Assembly: GCA_003212345.1 (NCBI GenBank)
Contig: QCPZ01000014.1
Coordinates: forward strand, 1-36,614
Length of the DNA stretch: 36,614 bases
Origin: SAR116 cluster bacterium AG-447-A06
GTDB lineage: Bacteria > Pseudomonadota > Alphaproteobacteria > Puniceispirillales > Puniceispirillaceae
Reading direction: 5' to 3'
The notes under the pieces were generated by a model. That model saw nothing but the letters and a program-made list of their open reading frames with translations, was not told the DNA's origin and did not search any database. This document shows positions 15,200 to 23,067 of the stretch, one piece after another. Numbering within the stretch: position 1 is the first letter of the stretch; each line of letters opens with the position of its first letter. The translations under genes were made by a program, and so were the position numbers.

Positions 15200-15566
15200 T
15201 CCTTTTCATAGTAATGATAAGCTAAAACAGCGCTGCCGAATAATCGACCATCGTTACACGACAATAAACACCTATTAACTAATAATAGAAATGAATTCTG
15301 ACAAAAATGATGCACTAGGAACAGCCTTGTTTTAGTAAAAAATGGTGACACTTTTTCGGCATTAGCCCCCGCAACCGCATTACTATCGGTCCTCCGCCTT
15401 GCATAATGACTTGGCTGGTCCGGCGCATAATATTTTATTTCAAAACGGTTGCCACCAATCTAACCCACCGATCACACAAAGCGCCCAATATATGCTTCGG
15501 TCTAATGACGACGTTATCCACAAACACACTGCAGCTACCGTCACAAGCGCTGAAAAAATCGTAATT
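15200..15566. other. 367-base stretch with no assigned gene
   Basis: A minus-strand frame at 15440-15697 has membrane-like composition in its second half (ITIFSALVTVAAVCLWI...ALCVIGGLDWWQPF), but its first half overlaps the 55-codon gene in another frame and is Cys/Trp-rich. A frameshift joining the two is possible. A plus-strand frame in the same place looks like a shadow. No terminator or tRNA was seen. Confidence 0.3.
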
Positions 15567-15734
15567 TTAGCTAAGAGTGAAACCGCACATAATGGCCACC
15601 TGGCGCACAATTTCAATATTTCGGGTGGCGAATGGCAAAATTGCAATCGCAAGTAAAAGCAACCCCAACCAGATAAGCCAAACTGAACGATCTGCATGCC
15701 ATTGGGGTTGAGGCTGTTTGTTAGATTTAGCCAT
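15567..15734 (-). CDS. 55-residue single-helix membrane protein
   Basis: The ATG at 15734 opens a 55-residue frame ending at 15567. The N-terminus is polar and Gln/Pro-rich (MAKSNKQPQPQWHADR). One transmembrane helix (VWLIWLGLLLLAIAILPFA, about 18-36) and a basic end (TRNIEIVRQVAIM) follow. It lies 25 bases after the 65-residue gene on the same strand, so the two may be co-transcribed with the DUF2237 and PlsC genes. The ribosome site is weak. I do not recognise it. It may continue by frameshift into the membrane-like frame at 15440. Confidence 0.45.
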   Translation of the reverse strand: MAKSNKQPQPQWHADRSVWLIWLGLLLLAIAILPFATRNIEIVRQVAIMCGFTLS

Positions 15735-15759
15735 TGGCGTTTTCACTGATGATCCGGCG

Positions 15760-15957
15760 CTATATCTTCATCACAAATTCAAGACCCGACTGGCTACCCA
15801 CATAAAGCCCGGCCTTTTTCATGTGAAGCGATACCAGTAATCCGCCCTGATCCAGGGCTACATCAACGCGGTTTCCTTGAATACGAATAATGGTGCCTTG
15901 GGCCATATGGTCAGTCTCAACACAAGTAAGACTCACTTTGGCATCTAAAGTTAACAT
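15760..15957 (-). CDS. 65-residue beta-rich protein, PilZ-like in size
   Basis: A 65-residue protein with a start ATG after AAGGATAAAAGTTA, a good ribosome site. It is rich in short strands (KVSLTCVETDHMAQGTIIRIQ...RVDVALDQGGLLVSLHMKKAGLYVGSQSGLEFVM), suggesting a small beta-barrel. The arrangement recalls PilZ-type domains, but the RxxxR motif that binds c-di-GMP is not visible, so that assignment is not supported. It lies 77 bases after the DUF2237 gene on the same strand. Function unknown. Confidence 0.6.
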   Translation of the reverse strand: MLTLDAKVSLTCVETDHMAQGTIIRIQGNRVDVALDQGGLLVSLHMKKAGLYVGSQSGLEFVMKI

Positions 15958-16034
15958 TAACTTTTATCCTTTTTTTGTTTGGCAAAGCCAGTTATGCAGC
16001 AAGGCACGCCATTGCTGCCCACAGATTTGCTGCT

Positions 16035-16427
16035 TTAGTTTAGGTCAATCGCATGTGCCTTCAAATCATCCAATTGGCAAATGTTTAAGGTTGCCCAGTT
16101 TGTTGCTGCAAGCCGCACCTTTGGCGCCTTGCCAGCTTCACGAGCCTGTTCCCATCGGGCAGCACACAAACACCATTGATCTCCTGATTTCAACCCGGGA
16201 AAGCCAAATTCGGGGTGAGGCGTTGATAAATCATTCCCCGCCGACTTACTGAAGGCCAAAAAATCTTCCGTCATCACCGCACAGACGGTATGCATTCCCA
16301 AATCCGACGACCCCGTATTACAACAACCATCTCGGAAAAACCCGGTAACCGGATCATGCGAGCAACTCGCAATTGGCTCACCAAGCACGTTTGTCTGGCC
16401 TTCTGAGCGTCCACCTGTTCCATCCAT
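16035..16427 (-). CDS. DUF2237 family protein
   Basis: A 130-residue protein matching DUF2237 over nearly its whole length. The segments NVLGEPIASCSHDPVTGFFRDGCCNTG, HTVCAVMTEDFLAFSKSAGNDLSTPHPEFGFPGL and GDQWCLCAARWEQA are the conserved blocks. The many conserved Cys residues (SCS, DGCCN, VCAV, WCLC) hint at metal or redox chemistry, but the function is unknown. The start ATG has GAGGCGAT upstream. It starts 16 bases after the PlsC gene's stop and is very likely co-transcribed with it. Confidence 0.9.
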   Translation of the reverse strand: MDGTGGRSEGQTNVLGEPIASCSHDPVTGFFRDGCCNTGSSDLGMHTVCAVMTEDFLAFSKSAGNDLSTPHPEFGFPGLKSGDQWCLCAARWEQAREAGKAPKVRLAATNWATLNICQLDDLKAHAIDLN

Positions 16428-16443
16428 TTTACATCGCCTCAGT

Positions 16444-17157
16444 TTATTTGTTTATAGATATTGCATCGAGCACTAGCATACGATCTTCAATACGCTGTTT
16501 GAGCTTTGCCATGAAGCGTTTTCGGTCAAGGCCTGGCTCGATTGGGTCCAAAAATTCAACAGTAACCCTTCCTGGATATTTTAGCCAGCTGTTGCGTGGC
16601 CACACATGACCAGAATTCAATGCAACCGGCACTACTGGCAGACCGGTCGCTTGGTACAGCGAAAAAACGCCAATTTCATAAGGCTGATCCGCACCGGGGG
16701 CAACCCTTGTTCCTTGCGGGAAAATAAGCATTGACCGATGCTTTTTCGCCAAATCCTGGCCAGCAGCACGCATCTCGCGCAAAGCCCTCATGCCCGCTGA
16801 ACGATCAACGGGGATACAACCAGTTTTCAGGAAGAACCATCCAATAATTGGTAGCCGCAATAATTCGTGTTTCAGCACAAAGGCCGGGGCGGCCAACAAC
16901 CAGCTAAGAATAATCGTCTCCCACGCTGATTGATGTTTTACAGCATAAAGCACCTGCCGACTAAGGTGCCGGTCACCGCTGACAGTTTGCGTAATGCCTA
17001 TCATGCTGAGCAGTAAATAAGTCATGTATCCCCAGAATCGGGCAACGGCACGCGCGTAACGCGAGGGGAACAGCAACACGGGCCCCATAACAATAACCAA
17101 AATGCCGGTCCCCACATAAAACAGACTGTTAAAAACAAGAGATTTCAGATAAACCAT
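16444..17157 (-). CDS. plsC: 1-acyl-glycerol-3-phosphate acyltransferase (PlsC-type)
   Basis: A 237-residue membrane-associated acyltransferase. A hydrophobic N-terminus (about 8-30) precedes the catalytic block VKHQSAWETIIL at 73-84. This is the HX4D motif with Glu in the Asp position (His75, Glu80), a variant also seen in other proteobacterial PlsC proteins. The later blocks are GCIPVDRS (substrate pocket), LIFPQGTR (146-151) and TGLPVVPVALNSGHVWPR. The enzyme adds the second acyl chain to lysophosphatidic acid in phospholipid synthesis at the inner membrane. It heads a minus-strand run with DUF2237 and the two small genes. The conserved hypothetical at 17271 is divergent. Confidence 0.9.
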   Translation of the reverse strand: MVYLKSLVFNSLFYVGTGILVIVMGPVLLFPSRYARAVARFWGYMTYLLLSMIGITQTVSGDRHLSRQVLYAVKHQSAWETIILSWLLAAPAFVLKHELLRLPIIGWFFLKTGCIPVDRSAGMRALREMRAAGQDLAKKHRSMLIFPQGTRVAPGADQPYEIGVFSLYQATGLPVVPVALNSGHVWPRNSWLKYPGRVTVEFLDPIEPGLDRKRFMAKLKQRIEDRMLVLDAISINK

Positions 17158-17270
17158 GGGCAGATGTTAGGCACAAACCGGATCAGCTTCAATGGTCAAA
17201 GCAACGGGTGACAGGAAAATATTGAGTTGTCTTCAAGCCTGATATTAGAGCTTGCCTGCCAGAAAAGGAC

Positions 17271-17702
17271 GTGCAATTGCCGTACTCATCAAAAGATCCG
17301 TCACAAGCCCCAACAAAAGATTGTTCAAACGACCAAATGTTGGATCAAAATAATGCGAATACTTCATGGCAACGCCGCGCCGAAATGGCTCTGGCCACTG
17401 CCCAGCGGGCAAACCAAACCATCACATACGCTGAATTGGCCGATGCCGCATCAATACCGAACCCACATCGCATTCACAAACTGACCGAATGGTTGGAGAA
17501 CAGCATGCGCCAAGATCACGCAGCTGGAAAACCACTTAGGGCAGCTTTGGTGATCTCACGCAGCCGGAGCGGATTACCAGCTCCTGGATTTTTTATGCTT
17601 TGTGGTGAACTTGGCCTTTATAAGGGCGCTGCATCAGGGCAGCACGCAGTCCAATTTCACAAGACCGCAATTACTAACTTATGGCAAAAGTCCGACCCTT
17701 AA
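17271..17702 (+). CDS. conserved hypothetical protein
   Basis: A 143-residue protein with a GTG start at 17271; a later in-frame ATG at 17337 is an alternative and would remove a low-complexity, Gln/Asn-rich start. The core ITYAELADAASIPNPHRIHKLTEWLENSMRQDHAAGKPLRAALVISRSRSGLPAPGFF recalls a conserved alphaproteobacterial hypothetical protein that I know only by pattern (E-L-A-x-A-A-x-I-P-x-P-H-x-I-H-x-L-T). The segment looks like a helix-turn-helix-like or small binding fold, but no function is known. It is divergent from plsC and convergent with tusA. Confidence 0.6.
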   Translation: MQLPYSSKDPSQAPTKDCSNDQMLDQNNANTSWQRRAEMALATAQRANQTITYAELADAASIPNPHRIHKLTEWLENSMRQDHAAGKPLRAALVISRSRSGLPAPGFFMLCGELGLYKGAASGQHAVQFHKTAITNLWQKSDP

Positions 17703-17738
17703 TCACTTGAGCTACCATCCAGTTCTAATCACCAGCAA

Positions 17739-18026
17739 CTACTCGGTAGATTTAGCGATTCGTATAATAAAGACACCGTTATTTTCTGTGTTTTCTAGTA
17801 ACTGATGTCCTCCAGTGTGACAAAAATGGTCAAAATCAAGCGGGGACGCTGGATCATCCGCCTTAACCTCAAGCACTGCACCAGCCGCCATCTGGCTAAT
17901 CTGGCGGCGCGCTTTTAGCACTGGTAACGGGCACTTCAGCCCTGTCAGGTCAAGGGTGACCAAGACGGAGTGATCTCCTTGTTCAATATTTGTGGCGTCT
18001 TTTACTCTCTCCATGATGGTCAGCAT
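17739..18026 (-). CDS. tusA: TusA-family sulfur carrier
   Basis: A 95-residue protein of the TusA/SirA two-layer fold. The diagnostic motif LKCPLPVLKARR holds the acceptor Cys32. The strand LEVKADDPASPLDFDHFCHTGGHQLL (D-D-P pattern) and the end GVFIIRIAK also fit. In the family this Cys carries persulfide sulfur for tRNA thiolation or other sulfur transfer. Family members are often named tusA without proof of the tRNA role, so the symbol is tentative. Two ATGs (18026, 18014) are possible starts. It is divergent from the DjlA-like gene. Confidence 0.85.
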   Translation of the reverse strand: MLTIMERVKDATNIEQGDHSVLVTLDLTGLKCPLPVLKARRQISQMAAGAVLEVKADDPASPLDFDHFCHTGGHQLLENTENNGVFIIRIAKSTE

Positions 18027-18143
18027 AAAACTAGCGGCAGCGAAATGCCAGCACCATTTTTCACAAATTCTTTCACCAAGATTTGCCCATCTTGCAAACT
18101 GATAAGCCTTGCCTTTACCCGCTGATGCCAGCTAGATAAGGCC

Positions 18144-18866
18144 ATGAGTATTTGGGGTATTATTATTGGTGGAACCGCTGGCTTTGCACTTGGCGGGCCG
18201 ATTGGCGGGCTGCTTGGCGCAGTGGCAGGACATGCTGTGGAGTCAAAATTTACCACATCCGGACCTGATGCCCAGGCCACAAAGCGGATTGCTTTTACCG
18301 TTGCGGTAATCGCGCTATCGGCAAAAATGGCAAAGGCGGATGGTGTTGTTACACACAATGAAATTACCGCATTTCGGGCCCGCGTTCATATTCCGCCAGC
18401 CGAAGTTAAACAGGTTGGCCGGTTTTGGGATCTAGCCAGAAAAACCCCGAACGGCTTCGAAGAGTATGCTACTCAGGTGGCACGCCTATTTGCACCGCGC
18501 GCGCCAGTTCTGGAACAGTTAATGGATCTGCTGTTTCATATTGCGCAATCGGACGGCGACATTACTGCACCCGAATTATCCTATCTTGCGAGGGTTGCAG
18601 ATATTTTCGGATTTGATCAGTCTGATTTTGACCGATTACTTGCGTTGCATCAATCAAACGGCCCCTCGCCCTACGAGGTTTTAGGAGTCCAGCATGATAT
18701 TGACGATCAAGCCCTACGCGATCATTGGAAACGTCTGGTGCGCACGCACCATCCCGACACATTGACAGCAGATGGCATGCCCGAAGAATTTATAGCGGCG
18801 GCTAATGACCGGCTTGCCAAGATCAACGCAGCCTATGACGCGCTTGCGCGCCAACGTGGACTGTAG
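18144..18866 (+). CDS. DjlA-like co-chaperone (TerB + J domain)
   Basis: A 240-residue protein with three parts. Residues 4-32 form a glycine-rich hydrophobic N-terminus (IIIGGTAGFALGGPIGGLLGAVAGHAV), probably a membrane anchor. Residues about 45-165 form a TerB-like helical domain (AVIALSAKMAKADGVVTHNEI...HIAQSDGDITAPEL, with D-G-x-V/I-T acidic repeats). Residues about 175-238 form a J domain with the H-P-D tripeptide at 203-205. This is the DjlA layout; DjlA stimulates DnaK and is inner-membrane linked. The start follows ATAAGGCC. The ABC-F gene begins 4 bases after its stop. Confidence 0.9.
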   Translation: MSIWGIIIGGTAGFALGGPIGGLLGAVAGHAVESKFTTSGPDAQATKRIAFTVAVIALSAKMAKADGVVTHNEITAFRARVHIPPAEVKQVGRFWDLARKTPNGFEEYATQVARLFAPRAPVLEQLMDLLFHIAQSDGDITAPELSYLARVADIFGFDQSDFDRLLALHQSNGPSPYEVLGVQHDIDDQALRDHWKRLVRTHHPDTLTADGMPEEFIAAANDRLAKINAAYDALARQRGL

Positions 18867-18870
18867 GTAG

Positions 18871-20760
18871 ATGCGGGTAAATAAGATGGCACCGACGCTA
18901 ATGACTATTGCAAATGCAGGCGTCAATCTTGGAGATCGATGGCTAATTCGTGGAGCCGATTTATCACTTCACACCGGCGACCGGCTAGCCCTTGTAGGGC
19001 CGAATGGGGCAGGCAAATCCACACTGATGAAACTGTTATCAGGTCTTGGCGACATGGATGAAGGGTCTTTATGGACATCCCCTGGGGCAGAAGTTTCCTA
19101 TTTGCCACAAGCCCCGCAAATTTCACCGGGCCTGACCCTTCGGGACCTCGTGACGGAGGGTACCAGTGGATCTGGCATTGACTACAAGGCCGACGCAATG
19201 CTGATGCAGATGGGGCTTGATCCAATGAGGGTTAGTGATGGCCTGTCGGGCGGTGAAGCACGCCGCGTCTCCCTAGCACGTGCACTGTACACCAAGCCAG
19301 ATATATTGCTGCTGGACGAACCAACCAACCATATGGATTTACCAACAATCGAATGGATGGAGGATATACTGCATCAGCATCACGGGGCCCTATTGGTGGT
19401 AAGCCATGACCGAGCGTTTCTGAGGAATCTTGGCACAGGTATTATTTGGTTGCACGATGGTAAATTGCGTCGACGTGACGGTCATTTTGACGAATTTGAG
19501 TCCTGGTCAAATAGCATTTTGACCGAAGAGGCTGTGGTGCTTCACAAGATGGACCGACGCATTGTCAACGAAACCAAATGGTCCCGAGAGGGTATTTCAG
19601 CCCGGCGTAAACGCAATCAGGGACGGCTTCGTGAATTGAAAAGCCTACGGGCTGAGCGAGCTAGAGTTGGCGGCACAAAACAGCGCGCCATGCACATGGA
19701 AGTCGGTCCAGCTGATAGTGGCGGCCAGCTTGTGCTTGAAGCTATTAACCTCTGTGCCAGTGTTCCGACACCCCATCCCAATCCCGCCAAAGGAGACATT
19801 GAACATGATCCCAAACAACGGCGCACCTTGCTGAAGCATTTCAACCTTCTGGTTCGGCGTAGCGACCGGATCGGCATAGTGGGGCCAAATGGCGTTGGAA
19901 AATCAACGCTAGTGCGCTTACTTCTTAATATTGCCAAGCCTGATAGCGGGCGTGTGCGCCACGGATTTAACTTGATACCGGCTTATTTTGACCAGCGCCG
20001 TGAGGCCCTGGACCATGACCGGTCGCCATGGACTACCTTAAGCGAGGGCGGCAAAGATATGATTGAGGTTGCCGGTCAGACTAAGCATATAACCAGCTAT
20101 CTGCGCGACTTCATGTTTGATGATGTTAAAATGACACAGCGTGTTTCCACCCTTTCGGGCGGTGAACAAAATCGCCTGCTACTGGCAAAGCTATTCGCTC
20201 AGTCACATAATTTTTTGGTGCTGGACGAACCGACCAATGATCTTGACATTGAAACGCTGGAATTACTGCAAGAGGTAATTGCCGATTATGATGGTACCGT
20301 GCTGATTGTCAGCCATGATCGCGATTTTCTAGACCGCACCGTAACCGGCATTTTAGCGTTTGAAAGCGACGCCAAAATTGTATCCCATGCTGGTGGCTAT
20401 TCAGATTATTTGGATCGTAAAAAATGTGCCGAGGCACGGCAAGCTAGAAAAGTGAACCCAAAAAGGACGAAAAAATCCCGACTAGAAAAGTCAAAAACGA
20501 ACCGGCCAGCACGACTGAGTTTTCGTGAAAAGCATTTGCTGGAAAACCTGCCCGATGAAATTGCCGAGTTGGAGCTTGAAATTGCTGATATCGAGGCAGC
20601 GCTGGCCGACCCAAACCTATTTCAAAACAACCCTAACAAATTCAATGATCTGGCTAATCTTCTGACAACGCGGCGCAATAACAAGGAAGGGAAAGAACTG
20701 GAATGGCTGAAGATTGCCGAAAAAGCAGAAACTCTGGAAAAGACGCTCCCAAAACCTTAG
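18871..20760 (+). CDS. uup: ABC-F family ATPase (Uup-like)
   Basis: A 629-residue soluble protein with two ABC domains and no membrane segment. Walker A motifs are GPNGAGKST (43-51) and GPNGVGKST (about 338-346). Signature motifs are LSGGEARR and LSGGEQNR, and Walker B runs are LLLDEPTNHMD and LVLDEPTNDLD. A linker rich in Arg/Lys (about 200-280) and a C-terminal coiled coil (HLLENLPDEIAELELEIADIEAALADP) fit Uup. ABC-F proteins act at the ribosome; Uup is also linked to DNA stability. The start may be 18871, 18886 or 18901, as in-frame ATGs repeat there. It is probably co-transcribed with the DjlA-like gene. Confidence 0.9.
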   Translation: MRVNKMAPTLMTIANAGVNLGDRWLIRGADLSLHTGDRLALVGPNGAGKSTLMKLLSGLGDMDEGSLWTSPGAEVSYLPQAPQISPGLTLRDLVTEGTSGSGIDYKADAMLMQMGLDPMRVSDGLSGGEARRVSLARALYTKPDILLLDEPTNHMDLPTIEWMEDILHQHHGALLVVSHDRAFLRNLGTGIIWLHDGKLRRRDGHFDEFESWSNSILTEEAVVLHKMDRRIVNETKWSREGISARRKRNQGRLRELKSLRAERARVGGTKQRAMHMEVGPADSGGQLVLEAINLCASVPTPHPNPAKGDIEHDPKQRRTLLKHFNLLVRRSDRIGIVGPNGVGKSTLVRLLLNIAKPDSGRVRHGFNLIPAYFDQRREALDHDRSPWTTLSEGGKDMIEVAGQTKHITSYLRDFMFDDVKMTQRVSTLSGGEQNRLLLAKLFAQSHNFLVLDEPTNDLDIETLELLQEVIADYDGTVLIVSHDRDFLDRTVTGILAFESDAKIVSHAGGYSDYLDRKKCAEARQARKVNPKRTKKSRLEKSKTNRPARLSFREKHLLENLPDEIAELELEIADIEAALADPNLFQNNPNKFNDLANLLTTRRNNKEGKELEWLKIAEKAETLEKTLPKP

Positions 20761-20781
20761 ACAGGGGCTTGAGGGCTGCTC

Positions 20782-20811
20782 TTGACCCACGCCCAAAACC
20801 AACCGTATAGT
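20782..20811 (+). promoter_or_regulatory. promoter of rnpB
   Basis: A TTGACC -35 box (20782-20787) and a TATAGT -10 box (20806-20811) are separated by 18 bases. The predicted start, about 7 bases on, coincides with the 5' end of the RNase P RNA at about 20819. This is the cleanest sigma-70-type promoter in the window. Confidence 0.75.
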
Positions 20812-20818
20812 CTGTCTC

Positions 20819-21204
20819 CTGTCAGATGGTCAGGTGACTGCTGCCCTGAACTTCGAAGTGAAGGGGAGAGGAAAGTCCGGGCTCCACAGGATCAGGATGC
20901 CGGGTAACGCCCGGCGGGGGTGACCCTAGGGAAAGTGCCGCAGAAAAGATACCGCCATGGCCTGCCATGGTAAGGGTGAAATGGTGTGGTAAGAGCGCAC
21001 CGCCGGTCTGGCAACAGAGCGGGCACGGTAAACCCCATCCGGAGCAAAACCATATAGGGACATGTGAACGGCCTGCCGTTCCGATGCGGTCCTGCATCAT
21101 GTCCGGGTAGGTTGCTTGAAACGGCTGGTAACAGCCGTTCTAGATGAATAGTCGCCAATGCCGGCAACGGCATTACAGAACCCGGCTTATCGACCATCTG
21201 ACAG
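20819..21204 (+). ncRNA. rnpB: RNase P RNA (class A)
   Basis: This is the catalytic RNA of RNase P, which trims tRNA 5' ends. The two ends pair perfectly over 13 bp to form P1 (20819-20831 with 21192-21204). The hallmark 5' block GAGGAAAGTCCGGGCTCC lies at 20868-20885, and the hallmark 3' block ACAGAACCCGGCTTAT at 21175-21190. Between them are the expected GC-rich helices. The length of about 386 bases is normal for class A. It sits between the ABC-F gene and mraZ, with its own promoter. No clear T-run terminator follows. Minus-strand open frames across this region are artefacts of its structure. Confidence 0.97.
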
Positions 21205-21541
21205 GATTACCAGTTTAAAGCCTCAGCCAGCAAATACCCCACCAAAACAGAAAAATGTATAACAAATATATATTGATATAATTCAATGACTTAGCAGATA
21301 TCATTTATCTATTATATTAACTATTTGAAAAGATTAGCTTTTCCCATAAAGATCAAGGGAAAACCCATTGACTTCCATTAATTCCCATGATATCCCATAA
21401 AATCCCAGTTTTGGATAATCTCGCGGGGTTAGCTGATCTCCCTGGCTAGAGCCCGTTGAAATCCAAAAAAACTGGACCGGGCGGTTTTGGCAACCAAATC
21501 CCGGATTGGCCGGCACGGAACAAATTGGAGCTTTAGGTATC
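21205..21541. other. AT-rich region between rnpB and mraZ
   Basis: No gene is present. It is very AT-rich at 21240-21330, with CCCA repeats further right (see the operator entry). A TTGACT at 21368-21373 could be a -35 box, with TATCCC 17 bases on as a weak -10, overlapping the repeats. GGAG (21527-21530) and TAGGT (21534-21538) are candidate ribosome sites for mraZ. Confidence 0.5.
21364..21407. promoter_or_regulatory. probable MraZ operator (CCCA cores at 10-base spacing)
   Basis: CCCA occurs at 21364, 21384, 21394 and 21404, with a TCCA at 21374 filling the missing step; another CCCA is at 21343. On the other strand the last three read TGGGA with 5-base spacers. MraZ is known to bind TGGGN repeats spaced by 5 bases upstream of its own gene. 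A putative -35 overlaps them, consistent with repression. Here the TGGG orientation is on the minus strand. Confidence 0.75.
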
Positions 21542-22021
21542 GTGGATCTTTTTTTATCCACATTTGAGCATCGCATTGACAAGAAGGGGCGCCTGTCTGT
21601 GCCGGCCCCTTTCCGATCCGTACTTGAGCGTCATAACGGCCCACTTTATCTATTCAGATCATTGACCGAGCCGTGTCTTGAGGGCTGTGGACCTGAACGC
21701 ATTGGCCAAATTGTAAATGCCATTGACAAAATGGATAGCCTGTCAGCAGAGGTCGCAACTTTGCAAACAATGCTGTCAAGCGCGCAAGAAATGAAAATAG
21801 ACTCTGAAGGCCGCATCACGTTGAACGCGGATTTTGTTGCCTTTGCTCAGCTCGATGAATTAGCGCTTTATGCGGGCATTGGTCGGTCCTTCCAGATCTG
21901 GCTGCCGAGCCGGTACCGCACGCGCGAGGCTGATGCTCGTGCCCGCGCCAAAACCAACGGTCTTCCAAGCCTGCGCCTTAGTCAGGAAAACAGAATTTCC
22001 TCTGGGAACGGAGACCATTGA
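21542..22021 (+). CDS. mraZ: MraZ, transcriptional regulator of the dcw cluster
   Basis: A 159-residue protein. I chose the GTG at 21542 because it yields the usual MraZ start (x-D-L-F-L-S-T-F-E-H-R-I-D-K-K-G-R); the frame runs 12 codons further upstream without family similarity. The two AbrB-like halves show D-K-K-G-R-L-S-V-P (13-21) and D-S-E-G-R-I-T-L (second half). MraZ binds TGGGN repeats ahead of its own gene and adjusts dcw transcription. Repeats of this kind lie just upstream. Its stop overlaps the ATG of rsmH (TGATG). It is the first gene of the cluster. Confidence 0.95.
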   Translation: MDLFLSTFEHRIDKKGRLSVPAPFRSVLERHNGPLYLFRSLTEPCLEGCGPERIGQIVNAIDKMDSLSAEVATLQTMLSSAQEMKIDSEGRITLNADFVAFAQLDELALYAGIGRSFQIWLPSRYRTREADARARAKTNGLPSLRLSQENRISSGNGDH

Positions 22022-23067
22022 TGCCGGAACAAATACTCCACCAATCCGTTCTGTTAAACGAGGTGGTGGAGGTGCTTGGCCCAATTCATGGCGGATGTTA
22101 TCTTGATGCAACTTTTGGTAATGGCGGCTACAGCCGCGCCATTCTGGACAAGGCCAATTGCACGCTTTTAGCAATTGACCGCGATCCTGATGCGATCAAG
22201 CGCGGCGCATCCATGAAGGCCGAGTATGCGGGCCGGTTTCACCTCGCCGAAGGGTGCTTTTCCGATATGGTCAGCCTTGTAGATTCGCATCTGCCTGAGT
22301 TTAAAGGCTTGAATGGTGTGGCTTTTGACCTTGGCGTTTGTTCAACGCAGATTGACCAGCCGGACCGCGGTTTTTCCTTTCGCGCCGATGGGCCGCTCGA
22401 CATGCGCATGTCCAAATGCGGCATAAGCGCAGCCGATGTTGTGATGTACAGCGATGAAGCTGATCTTGCACGTATTCTTTGGGAATATGGAGAAGAGAAA
22501 GCATCGCGTCGGATTGCTAAGGCCATTTGCCGAGAACGCGCTGAAGCAAACATTACCAGTACCAGTCAGCTTGCCGCCATTATCCATAGCGTCATGCCAA
22601 CCAAAAAACTGGGCCACATTGACCCCGCAACCCGAAGTTTTCAGGCTCTACGCATTTTTGTTAACCGCGAGTTGGATGAGTTAAAGGCCGGACTTGAGGC
22701 CGTTGAGCGGCTACTACGTCCGGGTGGCATTTTGGCCGTGGTATCCTTTCATTCGCTCGAGGACCGTATCGTAAAACGCTTTCTCACAACCCGCAGCCAG
22801 TATGCGGCGAGACCATCACGGCACCAGCCTGTTGTTGAAGCGCCAGCTCCCACGTTTGAACTTCTGAGCCGCAAAGCTATTTTACCAATTGAGGAGGAGC
22901 GCATTAAAAACAGCCGCGCCCGTTCGGCAAAATTACGTATTGCCCGGCGGACTGATGCACCCAAGCTAACGGCATCGCATGACCCAGAAGTTGGCCAAAC
23001 CGTAGCAGGTCAATCTTCATTTGATCATAAGGCTTCATCGACCATGGAGGCACAAACATGCAGTTGA
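22021..23067 (+). CDS. rsmH: 16S rRNA m4C1402 methyltransferase RsmH
   Basis: A 348-residue protein, somewhat longer than the typical 310-330; the extra is a C-terminal tail (from about residue 315) of low conservation. The N-terminus HQSVLLNEVVEVL, the SAM loop YLDATFGNGGYSRAIL, the block GVAFDLGVCSTQIDQPDRGFSFRADGPLDMRM and the LAVVSFHSLEDRIVKRF motif are diagnostic (formerly MraW). The enzyme N4-methylates C1402 in the ribosomal P site. Its ATG overlaps the mraZ stop by one base, and its end overlaps ftsL by 10 bases. Confidence 0.97.
   Translation: MPEQILHQSVLLNEVVEVLGPIHGGCYLDATFGNGGYSRAILDKANCTLLAIDRDPDAIKRGASMKAEYAGRFHLAEGCFSDMVSLVDSHLPEFKGLNGVAFDLGVCSTQIDQPDRGFSFRADGPLDMRMSKCGISAADVVMYSDEADLARILWEYGEEKASRRIAKAICRERAEANITSTSQLAAIIHSVMPTKKLGHIDPATRSFQALRIFVNRELDELKAGLEAVERLLRPGGILAVVSFHSLEDRIVKRFLTTRSQYAARPSRHQPVVEAPAPTFELLSRKAILPIEEERIKNSRARSAKLRIARRTDAPKLTASHDPEVGQTVAGQSSFDHKASSTMEAQTCS

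Noticed and set aside
15399-15656. Plus-strand 85-codon frame
   Set aside because: His/Asn/Ser-rich shadow opposite the small membrane frames, with no ribosome site.
20822-21197. Two minus-strand frames of about 90-100 codons
   Set aside because: They lie inside the RNase P RNA, which is clearly identified by its conserved blocks and P1 pairing.
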